From NCBI GenBank assembly GCA_020073105.1, contig JAIQFW010000039.1, positions 1-32,296 of the forward strand: DNA of 32,296 nucleotides, written 5' to 3'. The first letter of the stretch is position 1. Each line of letters starts with the position of its first letter. Below, piece after piece: positions 15,267 through 23,730 of this stretch. This DNA comes from Terriglobia bacterium (GTDB taxonomy: Bacteria; Acidobacteriota; Terriglobia; Terriglobales; Acidobacteriaceae). The translations under genes were made by a program, and so were the position numbers. Below the pieces are notes generated by a model. It saw only the letters and a program-made list of their open reading frames with translations, ran no database searches and was not told where the DNA came from.

Positions 15267-15316
15267 GCAGGTCCCTCGACTGCGTTCGGCTGCGCCTCAC
15301 TCCGCTCGGGATGACA
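15267..15316. repeat. Dispersed repeat of the TGTCATCCCGAGCG family
   Basis: This copy lies between the convergently or serially placed hydrolase and peptidase genes and reads as the reverse complement of the copies inside mnmG (26960-27007 and 28137-28186). It runs from GCAGGTCCCTCGACTGCG to CTCGGGATGACA. Confidence 0.65.
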
Positions 15317-15329
15317 ATTGCTGAACATC

Positions 15330-17573
15330 TCACTTCAACTCACTCTCCAAGTGATCTTCGATCATGTGAAACAAGTGGGTCTGATCCGGTGCTCCGCTGA
15401 TGCCGTGCGTCTTGCCCGGATAAACCATGAAGCGGAACTGCTTGCCCGCCTGAATCAGCGCGTCCACCATCTGGACGCTGTTCTGGAAGTGTACGTTGTC
15501 GTCACTCGTGCCATGCACCAGCAGCAGCGAGCCGTGCAGCTTGCCGGCAACTTCGGGCAAATCCATGTCGGTGTAGCTTGTGCTGGCCTTGTCCGTCGGC
15601 AACCCGTTGTTGCGCTCGGTGTAAATGGAATCGTAGTTGTGCCAGTCGGTGACCGGGGCAACCGAGACCCCGGCTTTGAACAAATCAGAATGCGTCATGG
15701 CGTATAGGGTCATGGATCCGCCGTTGCTCCAGCCCCAGATGGCCACCCGGTTACGGTCGAGTTGAGGGTACTGCGCGAACAGTTGATCCAGTGCCGCGAG
15801 CTGGTCTTTGAGTTCGATCGCGCCAAACTGGTGGCGCACGGCAGTCTGAAACCTGCGATCACGCCCCGGCGTGCCACGATTGTCGACAGTAAAGACGGCA
15901 AAACCATTTTGCGCGAGAACCACGTGGAAGAGATCGTGGCCGGGCCATTGATTGCTCACCGTCTGTCCCGCGGGACCGCCATAGATGTAAACCACGAGCG
16001 GGATCTTGGTGTCAGGGGAACGCTTAGGCGGCATCAGCAATTCGCCGTAAAGCGTGGTGCCATCCTCTGTCTTGAAGTCAAGAAACTTGGGCGCGATGAT
16101 GCTGTAGTCGTCCACGTTGTGGGATGCCCAAACGCCCTGGCAGCCGCCAGCAGCCGTGCAGACGGACATGCGCGGCGCTGTCATCAGCGCAGAGAATTCG
16201 TCCACGTAGCGCTTGCCATCGCCGGAGAGGGTCACCTCATGCGTTCCGTCTTCCTGCGACACCCGCCGGACCTCTGAGTCATCGAGCCTGACTGAGTACA
16301 CCTGACGTTGCCGCGGATCGTCCTTGTCGCAGCTGAAATAGACGATCCCAGCGTCTTCATCGATGCCCGCAATGCCCGAATGTGGCTGACCAGCCGCGCC
16401 GAGCACCTCAAAATCTCCCTTGGTAAGTTGGCGCTCCAGCTTGGCGTCGGACCCGAGCGGATTGCCCTTGTCAAAGCTGTACAGGTAGAGGTGGGTGTGG
16501 CCATCGCGCCAGCTCTGCCATGTGAAGCGGTCTCCCGATTTGAGCACCTTGAAGTCGTCGTTCACGTACACCCAGGCTTCCGGGGCGGATTCGGTCAACA
16601 CTTTGCGCGATTGCCCCGAACGCGCATCAACGAAATACAAATCCAGGTTGTCTTGCGTGCGATTCAACACCTCGGCCCACAGCAACCCGTCGTGCACCCA
16701 GCCGAAACGCGGAATGTAGATGTCGCTGTCCTTGGTGAGCGAAAGCCATTTCGGCTTGCCGCCTGAGGCGTTGACCACCCCCAGGCGCACTACGGGGTTG
16801 GGATCACCCGGCTGGGGATATTTCTCCATGTCAACCGTGGCGTGGATGGGAGCGAAGTTGGTAATCGGATAGGCTGGCACCTTGGTCTCATCCATCTGCA
16901 GGAAGACGATTTCCTTGCCATTCGGTGACCAGAAGTAGTTGCTGCGCACCTCCAATTCCTCGGCATACACCCAGTCCACTTCACCGTTGAGCAGGTTTTC
17001 ATCCTTATCTCGTGTGATCTGTTGCTCATCGCCACCGGCTACCGCACTCACATACAGATTGTGATTACGCAGGTAGGCCAGGCGTCTCCCGTCGGGAGAA
17101 AATTTGGGATCACTGCTGGGATCTGGAGCCGACGTCACCTGTACTGCCGTCCCGTTCTCCACCGTGTAGAGCCAAAGCTGGCCCAGAGAATCAAAGAGCA
17201 GGTGCTTGGAATCCGGCGCCCACTGGTAGGCGGCCACGTGGTAACGGGTGATGCGTTCCTTCTCCCGCTCATCTTTGATCTTCTCAACCGGAGGGGCGAG
17301 GGAGGCCAGTTTGGCTTCGCTGACCAGGACCTTTTTCTCGCCGCTGGCGGCGTCCACCGACCAGAGTTCCCCGTGAGCTCCGGAGTCGTCACGCTGAATG
17401 AAGGAAAATCGAGTGTTATCCGGGCTCCACTGGATGGTTTCAGGGCCACGCCCAGTGATTCCACCCTCCGCGAAGATGGCTTCGATGGTGAGGGGCTTCT
17501 TGTTAGTGGACTGGGCAAGCGCGAAGGGGAGCAGTAAAGAACAGAGGATTGCCAATGAAAAGAATCGTTTCAC
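15330..17573 (-). CDS. Secreted S9 family peptidase, dipeptidyl peptidase IV type
   Basis: I chose the GTG at 17573 because GGAG sits six bases before it and it opens directly on a signal peptide (VKRFFSLAILCSLLLPFALAQ). The frame itself extends 24 codons further upstream. The protein has 747 residues. The N-terminal beta-propeller (DPP IV_N) includes WSPDNTRFSF, WSPNGKEIVFLQMDE and the DWVYAEELEVR segment, whose paired glutamates bind the substrate N-terminus. The C-terminal alpha/beta hydrolase domain has nucleophile Ser about 616 in GWSNGG, Asp about 692 in GTSDDN and His about 723 in GKTHG. It should release N-terminal dipeptides from proline-type peptides in the periplasm or outside. It is a single-gene unit. 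Confidence 0.93.
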   Translation of the reverse strand: MKRFFSLAILCSLLLPFALAQSTNKKPLTIEAIFAEGGITGRGPETIQWSPDNTRFSFIQRDDSGAHGELWSVDAASGEKKVLVSEAKLASLAPPVEKIKDEREKERITRYHVAAYQWAPDSKHLLFDSLGQLWLYTVENGTAVQVTSAPDPSSDPKFSPDGRRLAYLRNHNLYVSAVAGGDEQQITRDKDENLLNGEVDWVYAEELEVRSNYFWSPNGKEIVFLQMDETKVPAYPITNFAPIHATVDMEKYPQPGDPNPVVRLGVVNASGGKPKWLSLTKDSDIYIPRFGWVHDGLLWAEVLNRTQDNLDLYFVDARSGQSRKVLTESAPEAWVYVNDDFKVLKSGDRFTWQSWRDGHTHLYLYSFDKGNPLGSDAKLERQLTKGDFEVLGAAGQPHSGIAGIDEDAGIVYFSCDKDDPRQRQVYSVRLDDSEVRRVSQEDGTHEVTLSGDGKRYVDEFSALMTAPRMSVCTAAGGCQGVWASHNVDDYSIIAPKFLDFKTEDGTTLYGELLMPPKRSPDTKIPLVVYIYGGPAGQTVSNQWPGHDLFHVVLAQNGFAVFTVDNRGTPGRDRRFQTAVRHQFGAIELKDQLAALDQLFAQYPQLDRNRVAIWGWSNGGSMTLYAMTHSDLFKAGVSVAPVTDWHNYDSIYTERNNGLPTDKASTSYTDMDLPEVAGKLHGSLLLVHGTSDDNVHFQNSVQMVDALIQAGKQFRFMVYPGKTHGISGAPDQTHLFHMIEDHLESELK

Positions 17574-17657
17574 GAGTAACTCCGAGTGTTGAGATCCGGC
17601 GATTTGTGCAGGGCTGAAAAGTGTACACCGGCGAAGCAGGTTCATGCACAGCCGGCA

Positions 17658-19115
17658 TCAACGGGACACGACCGCCGGCAGTTCAATGCCGGGCAAGGAA
17701 TCCAGTCCGGATGCCTTTGCCTGACGGAGTGCGACCGTCACCAGGGCGGTTTCGACCTCAGGGGAAATCGCCGGCCGCTGGTAGCCCGCCACCAGTTCGT
17801 CGGCTCTCTGCCGAGCGCGGGTGAGAATTCCGGACACATTGGAATCGCCGCTCCGGTCGATCACGGCGGAGGGGAAGTGTTGTTCCTTGCGAAACAGCGC
17901 CCGGGTTTCTTTCAATTTCAGGAAGTCCCCATGGATTCCGGTCTGAGTAAACATATCGAGAGCAAGTTTCTCGCTGCGTGGCTCAATGCCGCCGATCAGG
18001 CGCTGAGCGCCGGCGATTGCGTCCGCATCAATAACCAGCTTCTCGATGCTGTGACAAGCCAGAAAATCCAGCATACCGGCGCCGGAAATCATGTTGATGC
18101 CGGCCAGAGCGCCGAGCAAAGCGGAGCTGCCGCTTTCCAGTCCGGCTTGCGCATCGATCTGCCGGGCGTCGCTTGCGACCAGGTACCCGTGTGTCGGCAG
18201 GCCAAGCGACTTTCCCACCTGCGCGCAGCCCATGTCAAGCATGGCGGTTTCGATCGCGCCCATGGGAGTGTTTCCAGTACTCATGTCGAAAATGGCAGGA
18301 GCGCCGCCCCAAACTACAGGCGCACCCGCTTTCGCCAACTGGTGAATGCAGATCCCGGCGAGGCACTCTGCCGCATGCTGCACCACGGCTCCCGCCAGGG
18401 TCACCGGGGCCGTCGCACCTGCGAGTGGCATGGAGACGATTTCTGCGGGCACGCCGGCCCGGGCCAGTTCGATCATGTTTTGCGATGCAAATGCCGACCA
18501 GTTCAGTGGCGGCGAGGGGCAGACATCAAAAATGGCGCGCGGTTTTTCCTGCAAGACTGCCATCCCGCCGGAATCGGCTGCCAGCAGGTCAAACATGGTT
18601 CGCAGGGTGGGAACACTGAAAGCGCCGGTAACGATGGGCTTGTCGGAGTACCACAACACCAGCAGCAGGCGGTACCAGTCCCCCATTTCACTGGGTACAT
18701 CGTTGCAAACCAGTGCCGTCGCCTGGGCGGCATACTGCGGAAGCATCTCCGTGACTTGCACCATCCGAACCAGGTCTGCAGTCATCGCCGGGCGCGGCTG
18801 GCCAGTTTCCCCGTCGAGGATATTCAGGCAGGAAGAACCGGGATCGAAGTGGACGTCATCTCCACCATAGTGGACGGTGGGCTGGCCGGTCCGGTCATAG
18901 AGAAAGAACTCGTGCGGGACGGACTGCAGGGTGCGACGAACCAGCGCTTCAGGGAGACGGGCCACGCCGCCCTCAATACGGGCCCCGGCGGACGCCAAAA
19001 GGTCGAGAGCTTCCGGCGCTCCCACCTTGGTGCCGATAACCTCGAGTATTTCGAACGCCTCGTCCAGGATGCGCGCGAGCAGGTCACGGTCGAGCAGTTC
19101 GAGTTTCGGTCTCAT
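17658..19115 (-). CDS. MttB-family (trimethylamine/betaine-type) corrinoid methyltransferase, non-pyrrolysine
   Basis: I chose the ATG at 19115 because AGGTGAG lies just before it and the upstream gene ends four bases earlier. The protein has 485 residues, full length for the family. The TIM-barrel motifs VPHEFFLYDR, DPGSSCLNILD, NDVPSEMGDWYRL, FDVCPSPPLNW, GATAPVTLAGAVVQHAAE and WGGAPAIFDMSTG fit MttB homologues. The frame is uninterrupted, with no in-frame amber codon, so it belongs to the non-pyrrolysine group, whose characterised members demethylate quaternary amines such as glycine betaine. It would pass a methyl group to the corrinoid protein encoded immediately upstream. Substrate is not predictable from sequence alone. 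The second methyltransferase and the corrinoid activator that normally complete the pathway are not in the window. Confidence 0.85.
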   Translation of the reverse strand: MRPKLELLDRDLLARILDEAFEILEVIGTKVGAPEALDLLASAGARIEGGVARLPEALVRRTLQSVPHEFFLYDRTGQPTVHYGGDDVHFDPGSSCLNILDGETGQPRPAMTADLVRMVQVTEMLPQYAAQATALVCNDVPSEMGDWYRLLLVLWYSDKPIVTGAFSVPTLRTMFDLLAADSGGMAVLQEKPRAIFDVCPSPPLNWSAFASQNMIELARAGVPAEIVSMPLAGATAPVTLAGAVVQHAAECLAGICIHQLAKAGAPVVWGGAPAIFDMSTGNTPMGAIETAMLDMGCAQVGKSLGLPTHGYLVASDARQIDAQAGLESGSSALLGALAGINMISGAGMLDFLACHSIEKLVIDADAIAGAQRLIGGIEPRSEKLALDMFTQTGIHGDFLKLKETRALFRKEQHFPSAVIDRSGDSNVSGILTRARQRADELVAGYQRPAISPEVETALVTVALRQAKASGLDSLPGIELPAVVSR

Positions 19116-19119
19116 GTTC

Positions 19120-19785
19120 TCACCTGCTGTCCAACGCAAACCGGTGTTCAAGGAGGTCCTTCACCAGCGTAACGGCACTGACAGCGTCCTTGGCATAGCC
19201 GTCCGCGCCGATTTCCTCCGCCCAGCGCCGTGTGACCGGTGCACCACCTACGATCACCTTTACTGAAGAACGCAGACCTGCCCGTTCCAGTGCTTCAACC
19301 ACCGCCTTCTGCCCGCGCATAGTCGTGGTGAGCAGCGCAGATACTCCCACAATGTCAGCCTTCAGCTCACGGGCTTTGGCGGCAAATTCCTCGCTGGCTA
19401 CATCCACGCCGAGATCGTGGACCTTGAAACCGTTGGCGGTGAGCAAGGTCCCCACCAGGGTCTTACCAATTTCGTGGATGTCTCCCTTGGTCGTGCCCAG
19501 GACGACAGTTCCAGCCGTCGCACGCTGTTCGCCGTGCCGCTTCAGCTCTGGTTCGAGCACCGACATCGCCGCCTTCATCGCTTCGGCGGACGCCAGCATG
19601 TCAGGGAGAAACATGTTGTGCTGCGCGTACTGTTCACCGACGTCGGCCATTCCCGGCGCGAAGCCCTGGTCGATGGCCTCCAGGGGAGGAACACCCGCAA
19701 CCAGCGCCTGCTTTGCCAGGCTGGCGGCACTTTCCGGGGCACCGTCAAAGATGCTTTGCCGCATGGCGGCGAAATCTCCCAACAT
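19120..19785 (-). CDS. Corrinoid (cobalamin-binding) methyl carrier protein
   Basis: I chose the ATG at 19785 because GAGGTGGG lies just before it; the frame extends to a TTG at 19800. The protein has 221 residues. An N-terminal four-helix B12 cap (ALVAGVPPLEAIDQGFAPGMADVGEQY) precedes the Rossmann cobalamin domain with GTTKGDIHEIGKTLV, the DxHxxG motif whose His ligates cobalt, then VHDLGVD, VGVSALLTTTM and VIVGGAPVT. It is the MttC/MtmC-like methyl shuttle for the MttB-type enzyme encoded four bases downstream, and the two genes form an operon. The last residues (LLEHRFALDSR) run up to the next start. Confidence 0.9.
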   Translation of the reverse strand: MLGDFAAMRQSIFDGAPESAASLAKQALVAGVPPLEAIDQGFAPGMADVGEQYAQHNMFLPDMLASAEAMKAAMSVLEPELKRHGEQRATAGTVVLGTTKGDIHEIGKTLVGTLLTANGFKVHDLGVDVASEEFAAKARELKADIVGVSALLTTTMRGQKAVVEALERAGLRSSVKVIVGGAPVTRRWAEEIGADGYAKDAVSAVTLVKDLLEHRFALDSR

Positions 19786-19922
19786 AGCCCACCTCAGCAA
19801 TGATTTGACCGGGGCAGAGGCACTGGTGTCTGTGATTCAAGTCACGACCCCGGGTGAGGCCGTCGTGTCTGGGATGGGCCCTGTCTATGCATGTTAGAAT
19901 CAGGGCAGTTCTACTCTTGAAG
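19786..19922. promoter_or_regulatory. Divergent intergenic region
   Basis: This 137-base gap separates the divergent corrinoid operon (minus) and zinc-ribbon gene (plus) and must hold both promoters. I could not choose a convincing -35/-10 pair for either. Confidence 0.35.
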
Positions 19923-21047
19923 ATGCTTCCAGACGTACAGAACCTCATCGAGTTGCAGCACGCGGACCGGGAGATCCTGCGCCTTAAGGAAGAAATCGCA
20001 GCCCTGCCCAGGCGAGTGGCCGCCATCGAAGAGAGGCTGGCGGGAACCAAAGCGATCCTGGAAAAGGCGAAAGCCGCCATCAAGACCGATGAGGCCGCCC
20101 GGCGCAAGTACGAGACGGCGATCCAGGACCTGCAGCAGAAGATCTCCAAGTATCGCGACCAGTCGCTCGAGGTGAAGACCAACGAGCAATACAAAGCCCT
20201 CCTCCACGAGATCCAGTTTGCCGAGCAAGACATCCGGGCCAACGAGGACAAGATCCTGGAACTGATGGTCAACGCAGAGGCCCGCGAGAAGGACGTCAAG
20301 GCTGCCGAAGTGGAACTCAAGGCGGAGATGGCTGAGATTGAGAAGGAAAAGGCCGAAGCCCGCGAGCGCACGGCGGAGGACGAAAAACAGTTGGCGGAAT
20401 GGAATGCCAAGCGGGGCACGGCGCGAGCGGCCGTGAACCCCGACCTGCTGCGCCAGTATGACCGCGTGGCCAAATATCGCGGCACCGGCCTTTCCGAGGT
20501 CCGCGATCACAAGTGCATGGCATGCCAAGTCATGTTGCGTCCGCAGACCTATAACGAGGTGCGTGCGGGTACCCAGATCGTCGTTTGCGACTCCTGCCAG
20601 AGAATCCTGTATTACGACGCGAGCAAGGACCAGGTCGCAGAGCCGCTCGTAGCCCAAAAGCGGCGGCGGGCCCGTCCCAAGTTTGAGTCCGGCCAGGCTT
20701 GGTATTACGTGGCGAGCCGCGGTGGAGAGGGCGAGGTATTCATCGTCTTCATCAATAGCGGCCGGGAGTCCAGCCGGCGAGTGTACGACGCCGCTACCGG
20801 GCGCCAACTCGGCGATACACTCTTGCGTGAAGGGGAATACCGATTGGCGTTTCCCGAAGAATTGGGAGACGCGATCCGACTCAATGGAAGCTGGGAGGAG
20901 GCGGAGATCGACGAATGGGCCACCGAACTGCCCATGGTAGTCCTCGATTTGTTGCAGCGAGACCTCAATCTTGCCCGGGCGGAAACCAGTGCAGGTGCTC
21001 GGGCCGAGGGTGAAACCGTTCCCTCCGAACATCCGGCCGCCAGTTGA
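19923..21047 (+). CDS. C4-type zinc ribbon coiled-coil protein with C-terminal extension
   Basis: I chose the ATG at 19923 because the protein then starts LPDVQNLIELQHADREI, the usual family beginning; the frame is open further upstream. It has 374 residues. A long charged coiled coil (about 10-170) is followed by a zinc ribbon with CMAC near 199 and CDSC near 223. This is the DUF164/C4-type zinc ribbon family (PF02591 type), whose best-studied relatives are thought to bind nucleic acid or act as chaperone-like adaptors. The family usually ends near residue 250. Here about 110 more residues follow (YYVASRGGEGEVFIVFINSG, EGEYRLAFPEELGD), looking like a separate small domain that I do not recognise. 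Confidence 0.8.
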   Translation: MLPDVQNLIELQHADREILRLKEEIAALPRRVAAIEERLAGTKAILEKAKAAIKTDEAARRKYETAIQDLQQKISKYRDQSLEVKTNEQYKALLHEIQFAEQDIRANEDKILELMVNAEAREKDVKAAEVELKAEMAEIEKEKAEARERTAEDEKQLAEWNAKRGTARAAVNPDLLRQYDRVAKYRGTGLSEVRDHKCMACQVMLRPQTYNEVRAGTQIVVCDSCQRILYYDASKDQVAEPLVAQKRRRARPKFESGQAWYYVASRGGEGEVFIVFINSGRESSRRVYDAATGRQLGDTLLREGEYRLAFPEELGDAIRLNGSWEEAEIDEWATELPMVVLDLLQRDLNLARAETSAGARAEGETVPSEHPAAS

Positions 21048-21130
21048 GTCTTCCAATTCCTTCCTTCTTCGAAGTCCCAGCCGGAGCATCTGTCCGGGCG
21101 CTGTTGGTGGTTCCGGGTTAAGATCTGGAG

Positions 21131-22327
21131 ATGTCCCGGCACCCCCCGGATTCATCTCAGCTGCCACGCGTCGTCATTTCGGTTCGCGGTGCCCAAAGAC
21201 TTAGAGAAGGTCACGTTTGGGTCTACCGCTCCGACATTGTTTCCGACGGTAGTGCCACTCCGGGCGCACTGGTCGAAATCGTCGATGGGCGTGGGAAGAC
21301 GTTGGGTACAGCCCTATACAGCAGCGCGTCGCAAATTGCCATCCGGTTCCTATCCCGAGAACGGGTCGATGATCTGGAGAAACTCGTTCGGCAGCGGATT
21401 TGCCAGGCAGTTGCCTACCGCGAACGCGTGGTCCACGACACCGATGCCTACCGGGTGGTCTTTAGTGAGGCCGACTTCCTGCCCGGGCTCATCGTCGATC
21501 GCTACAACGACATCGTTTCGTTCCAAGTACTCACGCAAGGGATGGACTCGGGACCCGCGCGGAAAGCCCTGGTATCGGAGCTCAGCGAGCAACTCCACCC
21601 GGAGGCGATCGCCGAGCGCGTCGATCCCAAAATCCGGGAACTCGAACGGTTGCCGGCACGCTCCTCCGGCTTAGTTCACGGAGACAAGAGCACGACGGTG
21701 TTCTCAATGAACGGCGTGAAGTTTCATTACGATGCGTTGTTGGGGCAGAAAACGGGAGCGTTTCTCGATCAACGCGAAAACTATGCCGCAACCGCACAGT
21801 ATGCGCGGGGCGAGGCATTGGACGTGTGTTGTTATCAGGGCGGATTTGCCCTGCACCTGGCCAAGTCGTGCTCCAGAGTTACTGGTGTGGACAGCTCCCG
21901 GCCCGCGCTTGAGGTCGCCGACCGCAACGCGGAGCTGAACGGAAAGGAAATAGAGTGGATCGAGGCCAACGCGTTTGATCTGCTACGCGACTATGCCGCA
22001 GCCGGCCAGCAATACGACACCGTCATCCTTGATCCTCCTGCCTTCGCTAAGAGCAAGCGCGATTTGGACACCGCGCTGCGCGGCTACAAGGAACTGAACC
22101 TGCGTGCCTTGAAGATGCTCCGCCCGGGAGGGATCCTGGCGACCTGCTCCTGCTCGTACCACGTCAGTCAAGCCGACTTCCTGCAAGTTGTTGCCGAGGC
22201 CGCCTGCGATGTCCACAAGAGTCTCCGCATCCTCGAAAGCCGCCCCCAGGCCAAGGATCATCCGATCCTATTGAACGTGCCGGAAACAGCCTATCTAAAG
22301 TGCCTCATTATGCATGTAACCTTATGA
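21131..22327 (+). CDS. rlmI: Class I SAM-dependent rRNA methyltransferase, RlmI type
   Basis: 398 residues. An N-terminal PUA-like domain (VVISVRGAQRLREGHVWVYRSDI) leads to EADFLPGLIVDRYND, GQKTGAFLDQRENY, the SAM-binding loop LDVCCYQGGFALHLAKS with VTGVDSSRPALE, the catalytic LDPPAFAKSK, and CSCSYHV near the end with the active cysteine. This is the RlmI/YccW family, which makes 5-methylcytosine in 23S rRNA (position 1962 in E. coli). Length and motif order are normal. The 5' end follows the zinc-ribbon gene by 83 bases on the same strand, so co-transcription is possible. The site of modification in this organism is assumed by homology. Confidence 0.88.
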   Translation: MSRHPPDSSQLPRVVISVRGAQRLREGHVWVYRSDIVSDGSATPGALVEIVDGRGKTLGTALYSSASQIAIRFLSRERVDDLEKLVRQRICQAVAYRERVVHDTDAYRVVFSEADFLPGLIVDRYNDIVSFQVLTQGMDSGPARKALVSELSEQLHPEAIAERVDPKIRELERLPARSSGLVHGDKSTTVFSMNGVKFHYDALLGQKTGAFLDQRENYAATAQYARGEALDVCCYQGGFALHLAKSCSRVTGVDSSRPALEVADRNAELNGKEIEWIEANAFDLLRDYAAAGQQYDTVILDPPAFAKSKRDLDTALRGYKELNLRALKMLRPGGILATCSCSYHVSQADFLQVVAEAACDVHKSLRILESRPQAKDHPILLNVPETAYLKCLIMHVTL

Positions 22328-22347
22328 AAAATAGCCACATAATGTAG

Positions 22348-22376
22348 TTGACAATAATACACTCATATTTTATGCT
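22348..22376 (+). promoter_or_regulatory. Sigma70-like promoter upstream of hsp20
   Basis: TTGACA 22348-22353 and TATGCT 22371-22376 with exactly 17 bases between them, in an AT-rich patch (22320-22390) that stands out from the GC-rich surroundings. It lies 70 bases before the Hsp20 start. No CIRCE inverted repeat is visible. Confidence 0.65.
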
Positions 22377-22445
22377 TCGTTCATACTAACTAGGCATCCA
22401 ATGGAAGTGCAGGAGCCATTTCAAGATTCTGAAGGAGGACTCAGC

Positions 22446-22937
22446 ATGACCGTATTGACCCGTTGGGAACCTTTCCGTGAGTTCAGCACGCTGCAGGACC
22501 GCATGAACCGGCTGTTCCGCGATTCGTTCGGGGAGGGCCGGGAGGAAGCCCTGACCACCAGCACTTTTGCTCCCGCGGTTGACGTGTACGAGGACGAGCA
22601 CAACATCACCCTAAAAGTGGAAGTGCCCGGGATCGATGAGAAGGACATTGACGTCCGCATCGAGAACAACACCCTCACCGTCCACGGCGAGCGCAAGTAC
22701 GAGAAGGAAGAGAAAGAAGAGAACTACCGTCGCGTGGAGCGGCAGTATGGCAGCTTCACTCGTTCCTTCACCTTGCCGAGCACGGTGAGCACCGAGGACG
22801 TCGTTGCCAACTATGACAAGGGCGTACTCAAGATCAAGCTGGCCAAGAAGGCTGAAGCCAAGCCGAAGCAGGTCAAGGTCCACGTGGGCAGCGAGAAAGC
22901 CCTGGAAGGCAAGAGTGCCAAGGGCCAGGCCGCGTAA
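22446..22937 (+). CDS. Hsp20 / alpha-crystallin small heat-shock protein
   Basis: I chose the ATG at 22446 because AAGGAGGA sits seven bases before it; an in-frame ATG at 22401 lacks such a site. The protein has 163 residues. The alpha-crystallin domain (about 42-145) shows PAVDVYEDEHNITLKVEVPG, ENNTLTVHGERK, RQYGSFTRSFTLP and the terminal strand GVLKIKL (GVL motif). A Lys/Ala-rich tail follows. It holds unfolded proteins in an ATP-independent way, for refolding by ClpB/DnaK. The strand and proximity to clpB, 793 bases downstream, suggest a shared heat-stress role, though a terminator separates them. Confidence 0.93.
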   Translation: MTVLTRWEPFREFSTLQDRMNRLFRDSFGEGREEALTTSTFAPAVDVYEDEHNITLKVEVPGIDEKDIDVRIENNTLTVHGERKYEKEEKEENYRRVERQYGSFTRSFTLPSTVSTEDVVANYDKGVLKIKLAKKAEAKPKQVKVHVGSEKALEGKSAKGQAA

Positions 22938-22956
22938 TCCAGCACGCAACCTGTAG

Positions 22957-22979
22957 GGGCAGGTGTCCTCACCTGCCCG
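22957..22979. repeat. Dispersed palindrome after hsp20
   Basis: GGGCAGGTG and CACCTGCCC face each other across a four-base loop. It precedes the true terminator and is of the REP-like type seen elsewhere in the window. Confidence 0.5.
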
Positions 22980-22989
22980 GTGTTTTGAT

Positions 22990-23024
22990 GGGAGGCGGCA
23001 GAGGTGACCGCCTCCCTTGTTTTT
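22990..23024 (+). terminator. Intrinsic terminator after hsp20
   Basis: A perfect 9-bp stem (GGGAGGCGG 22990-22998 with CCGCCTCCC 23008-23016), a 9-base loop and TTGTTTTT at 23017-23024. Confidence 0.85.
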
Positions 23025-23157
23025 CGTCACCAGGGAGCACTTGGTTTAGCTTCTGGAGTAGTTCACAATGCAGAAAACTGCGGAAAGTATCCGGGGTAGA
23101 GCAGGGGCTAGGCACGAAGTGGAAGCAGTTTGATCAGAAATATCTGGCAGGAAACTG

Positions 23158-23316
23158 ATGAGCCGACCAAAACTGCAGGCGCGGATGAGGGCCCTCAGCT
23201 TCGACGAGAAGATCAAGATTCTGGAGAAACTCCGGGACCGCGACAAGGCGATTGCGGCTAGCGGCCTTAAGCGGAAGGCCGTGCAGGCTTCGAAAAACAC
23301 ATTGAGGAACAGTTAA
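23158..23316 (+). CDS. Small basic hypothetical protein
   Basis: A 52-residue frame from the ATG at 23158, with CAGGAAA just before it and a stop upstream in frame (TGA near 23131). The product begins MSRPKLQARMRALSFDEKIK and continues ILEKLRDRDKAIAASGLKRK, an amphipathic, highly charged helical pattern. I have an impression of similar short 'FDEKIKILEKLRDRD' proteins, but I cannot name a family. It ends 36 bases before the next small gene on the same strand and may be co-transcribed with it. Confidence 0.5.
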   Translation: MSRPKLQARMRALSFDEKIKILEKLRDRDKAIAASGLKRKAVQASKNTLRNS

Positions 23317-23352
23317 CGAGGAACTTGTCTCGTTGAATGTTTTGGGAGGTAC

Positions 23353-23724
23353 ATGACTTCGCTCATAAGTTGGTTTTCGACCAACGCGGCCGGTTTCGGC
23401 ATCTTGGGAGCAGCCATTGCGTTCGTTTGGTCGACCACGCAACAGATCGTCCAACGCAGAGCAGAGGCACGCGAACGTGAGTTTGAAGCATTCCACAGAC
23501 TCGTCAGGGAGCTGGTGTCTCCGGACTCTCTCCAAGGGGTAATGTGGATTGATAGGCAGGCTGCCGTAGTCTTTGAGCTACGACATTTCCATCGTTACTA
23601 CGACTTTACTGAACGTATGCTGGCAGGTCTCAGAAGTAAGTGGACGCGTGACCCAAACTCCCAATGGCCTAGGTTGATTGAGGAGGTGGATCTGACGTTG
23701 AAGTATATTGAAAGCAGAAGATAA
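23353..23724 (+). CDS. Small single-pass membrane protein, unknown
   Basis: 123 residues with a good ribosome-binding site (GGGAGG). An N-terminal hydrophobic segment (GFGILGAAIAFVWSTTQQIV) is followed by a cytoplasmic helical region (RRAEAREREFEAFHRLVRELV) and an aromatic-rich C-terminus (FELRHFHRYYDFTERM). GC content is visibly lower than in clpB and hsp20, which fits recent acquisition. It ends six bases before clpB and so may be translated from the same message. I recognise no domain. Membrane-plus-cytoplasmic-helix proteins of this size occur in many settings, including phage and defence islands, but nothing here proves that. Confidence 0.65.
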   Translation: MTSLISWFSTNAAGFGILGAAIAFVWSTTQQIVQRRAEAREREFEAFHRLVRELVSPDSLQGVMWIDRQAAVVFELRHFHRYYDFTERMLAGLRSKWTRDPNSQWPRLIEEVDLTLKYIESRR

Positions 23725-23730
23725 GCAAGT

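Noticed and set aside
17586-19172. 528-codon plus-strand frame
   Set aside because: It lies antisense to the MttB-like gene and is a high-GC shadow rich in His, Gln and Arg.
19911-21167. 418-codon minus-strand frame
   Set aside because: It is antisense to the coiled-coil zinc-ribbon gene, and its Leu/Gly/Asp-rich product is a typical shadow of Lys/Glu-rich coding.
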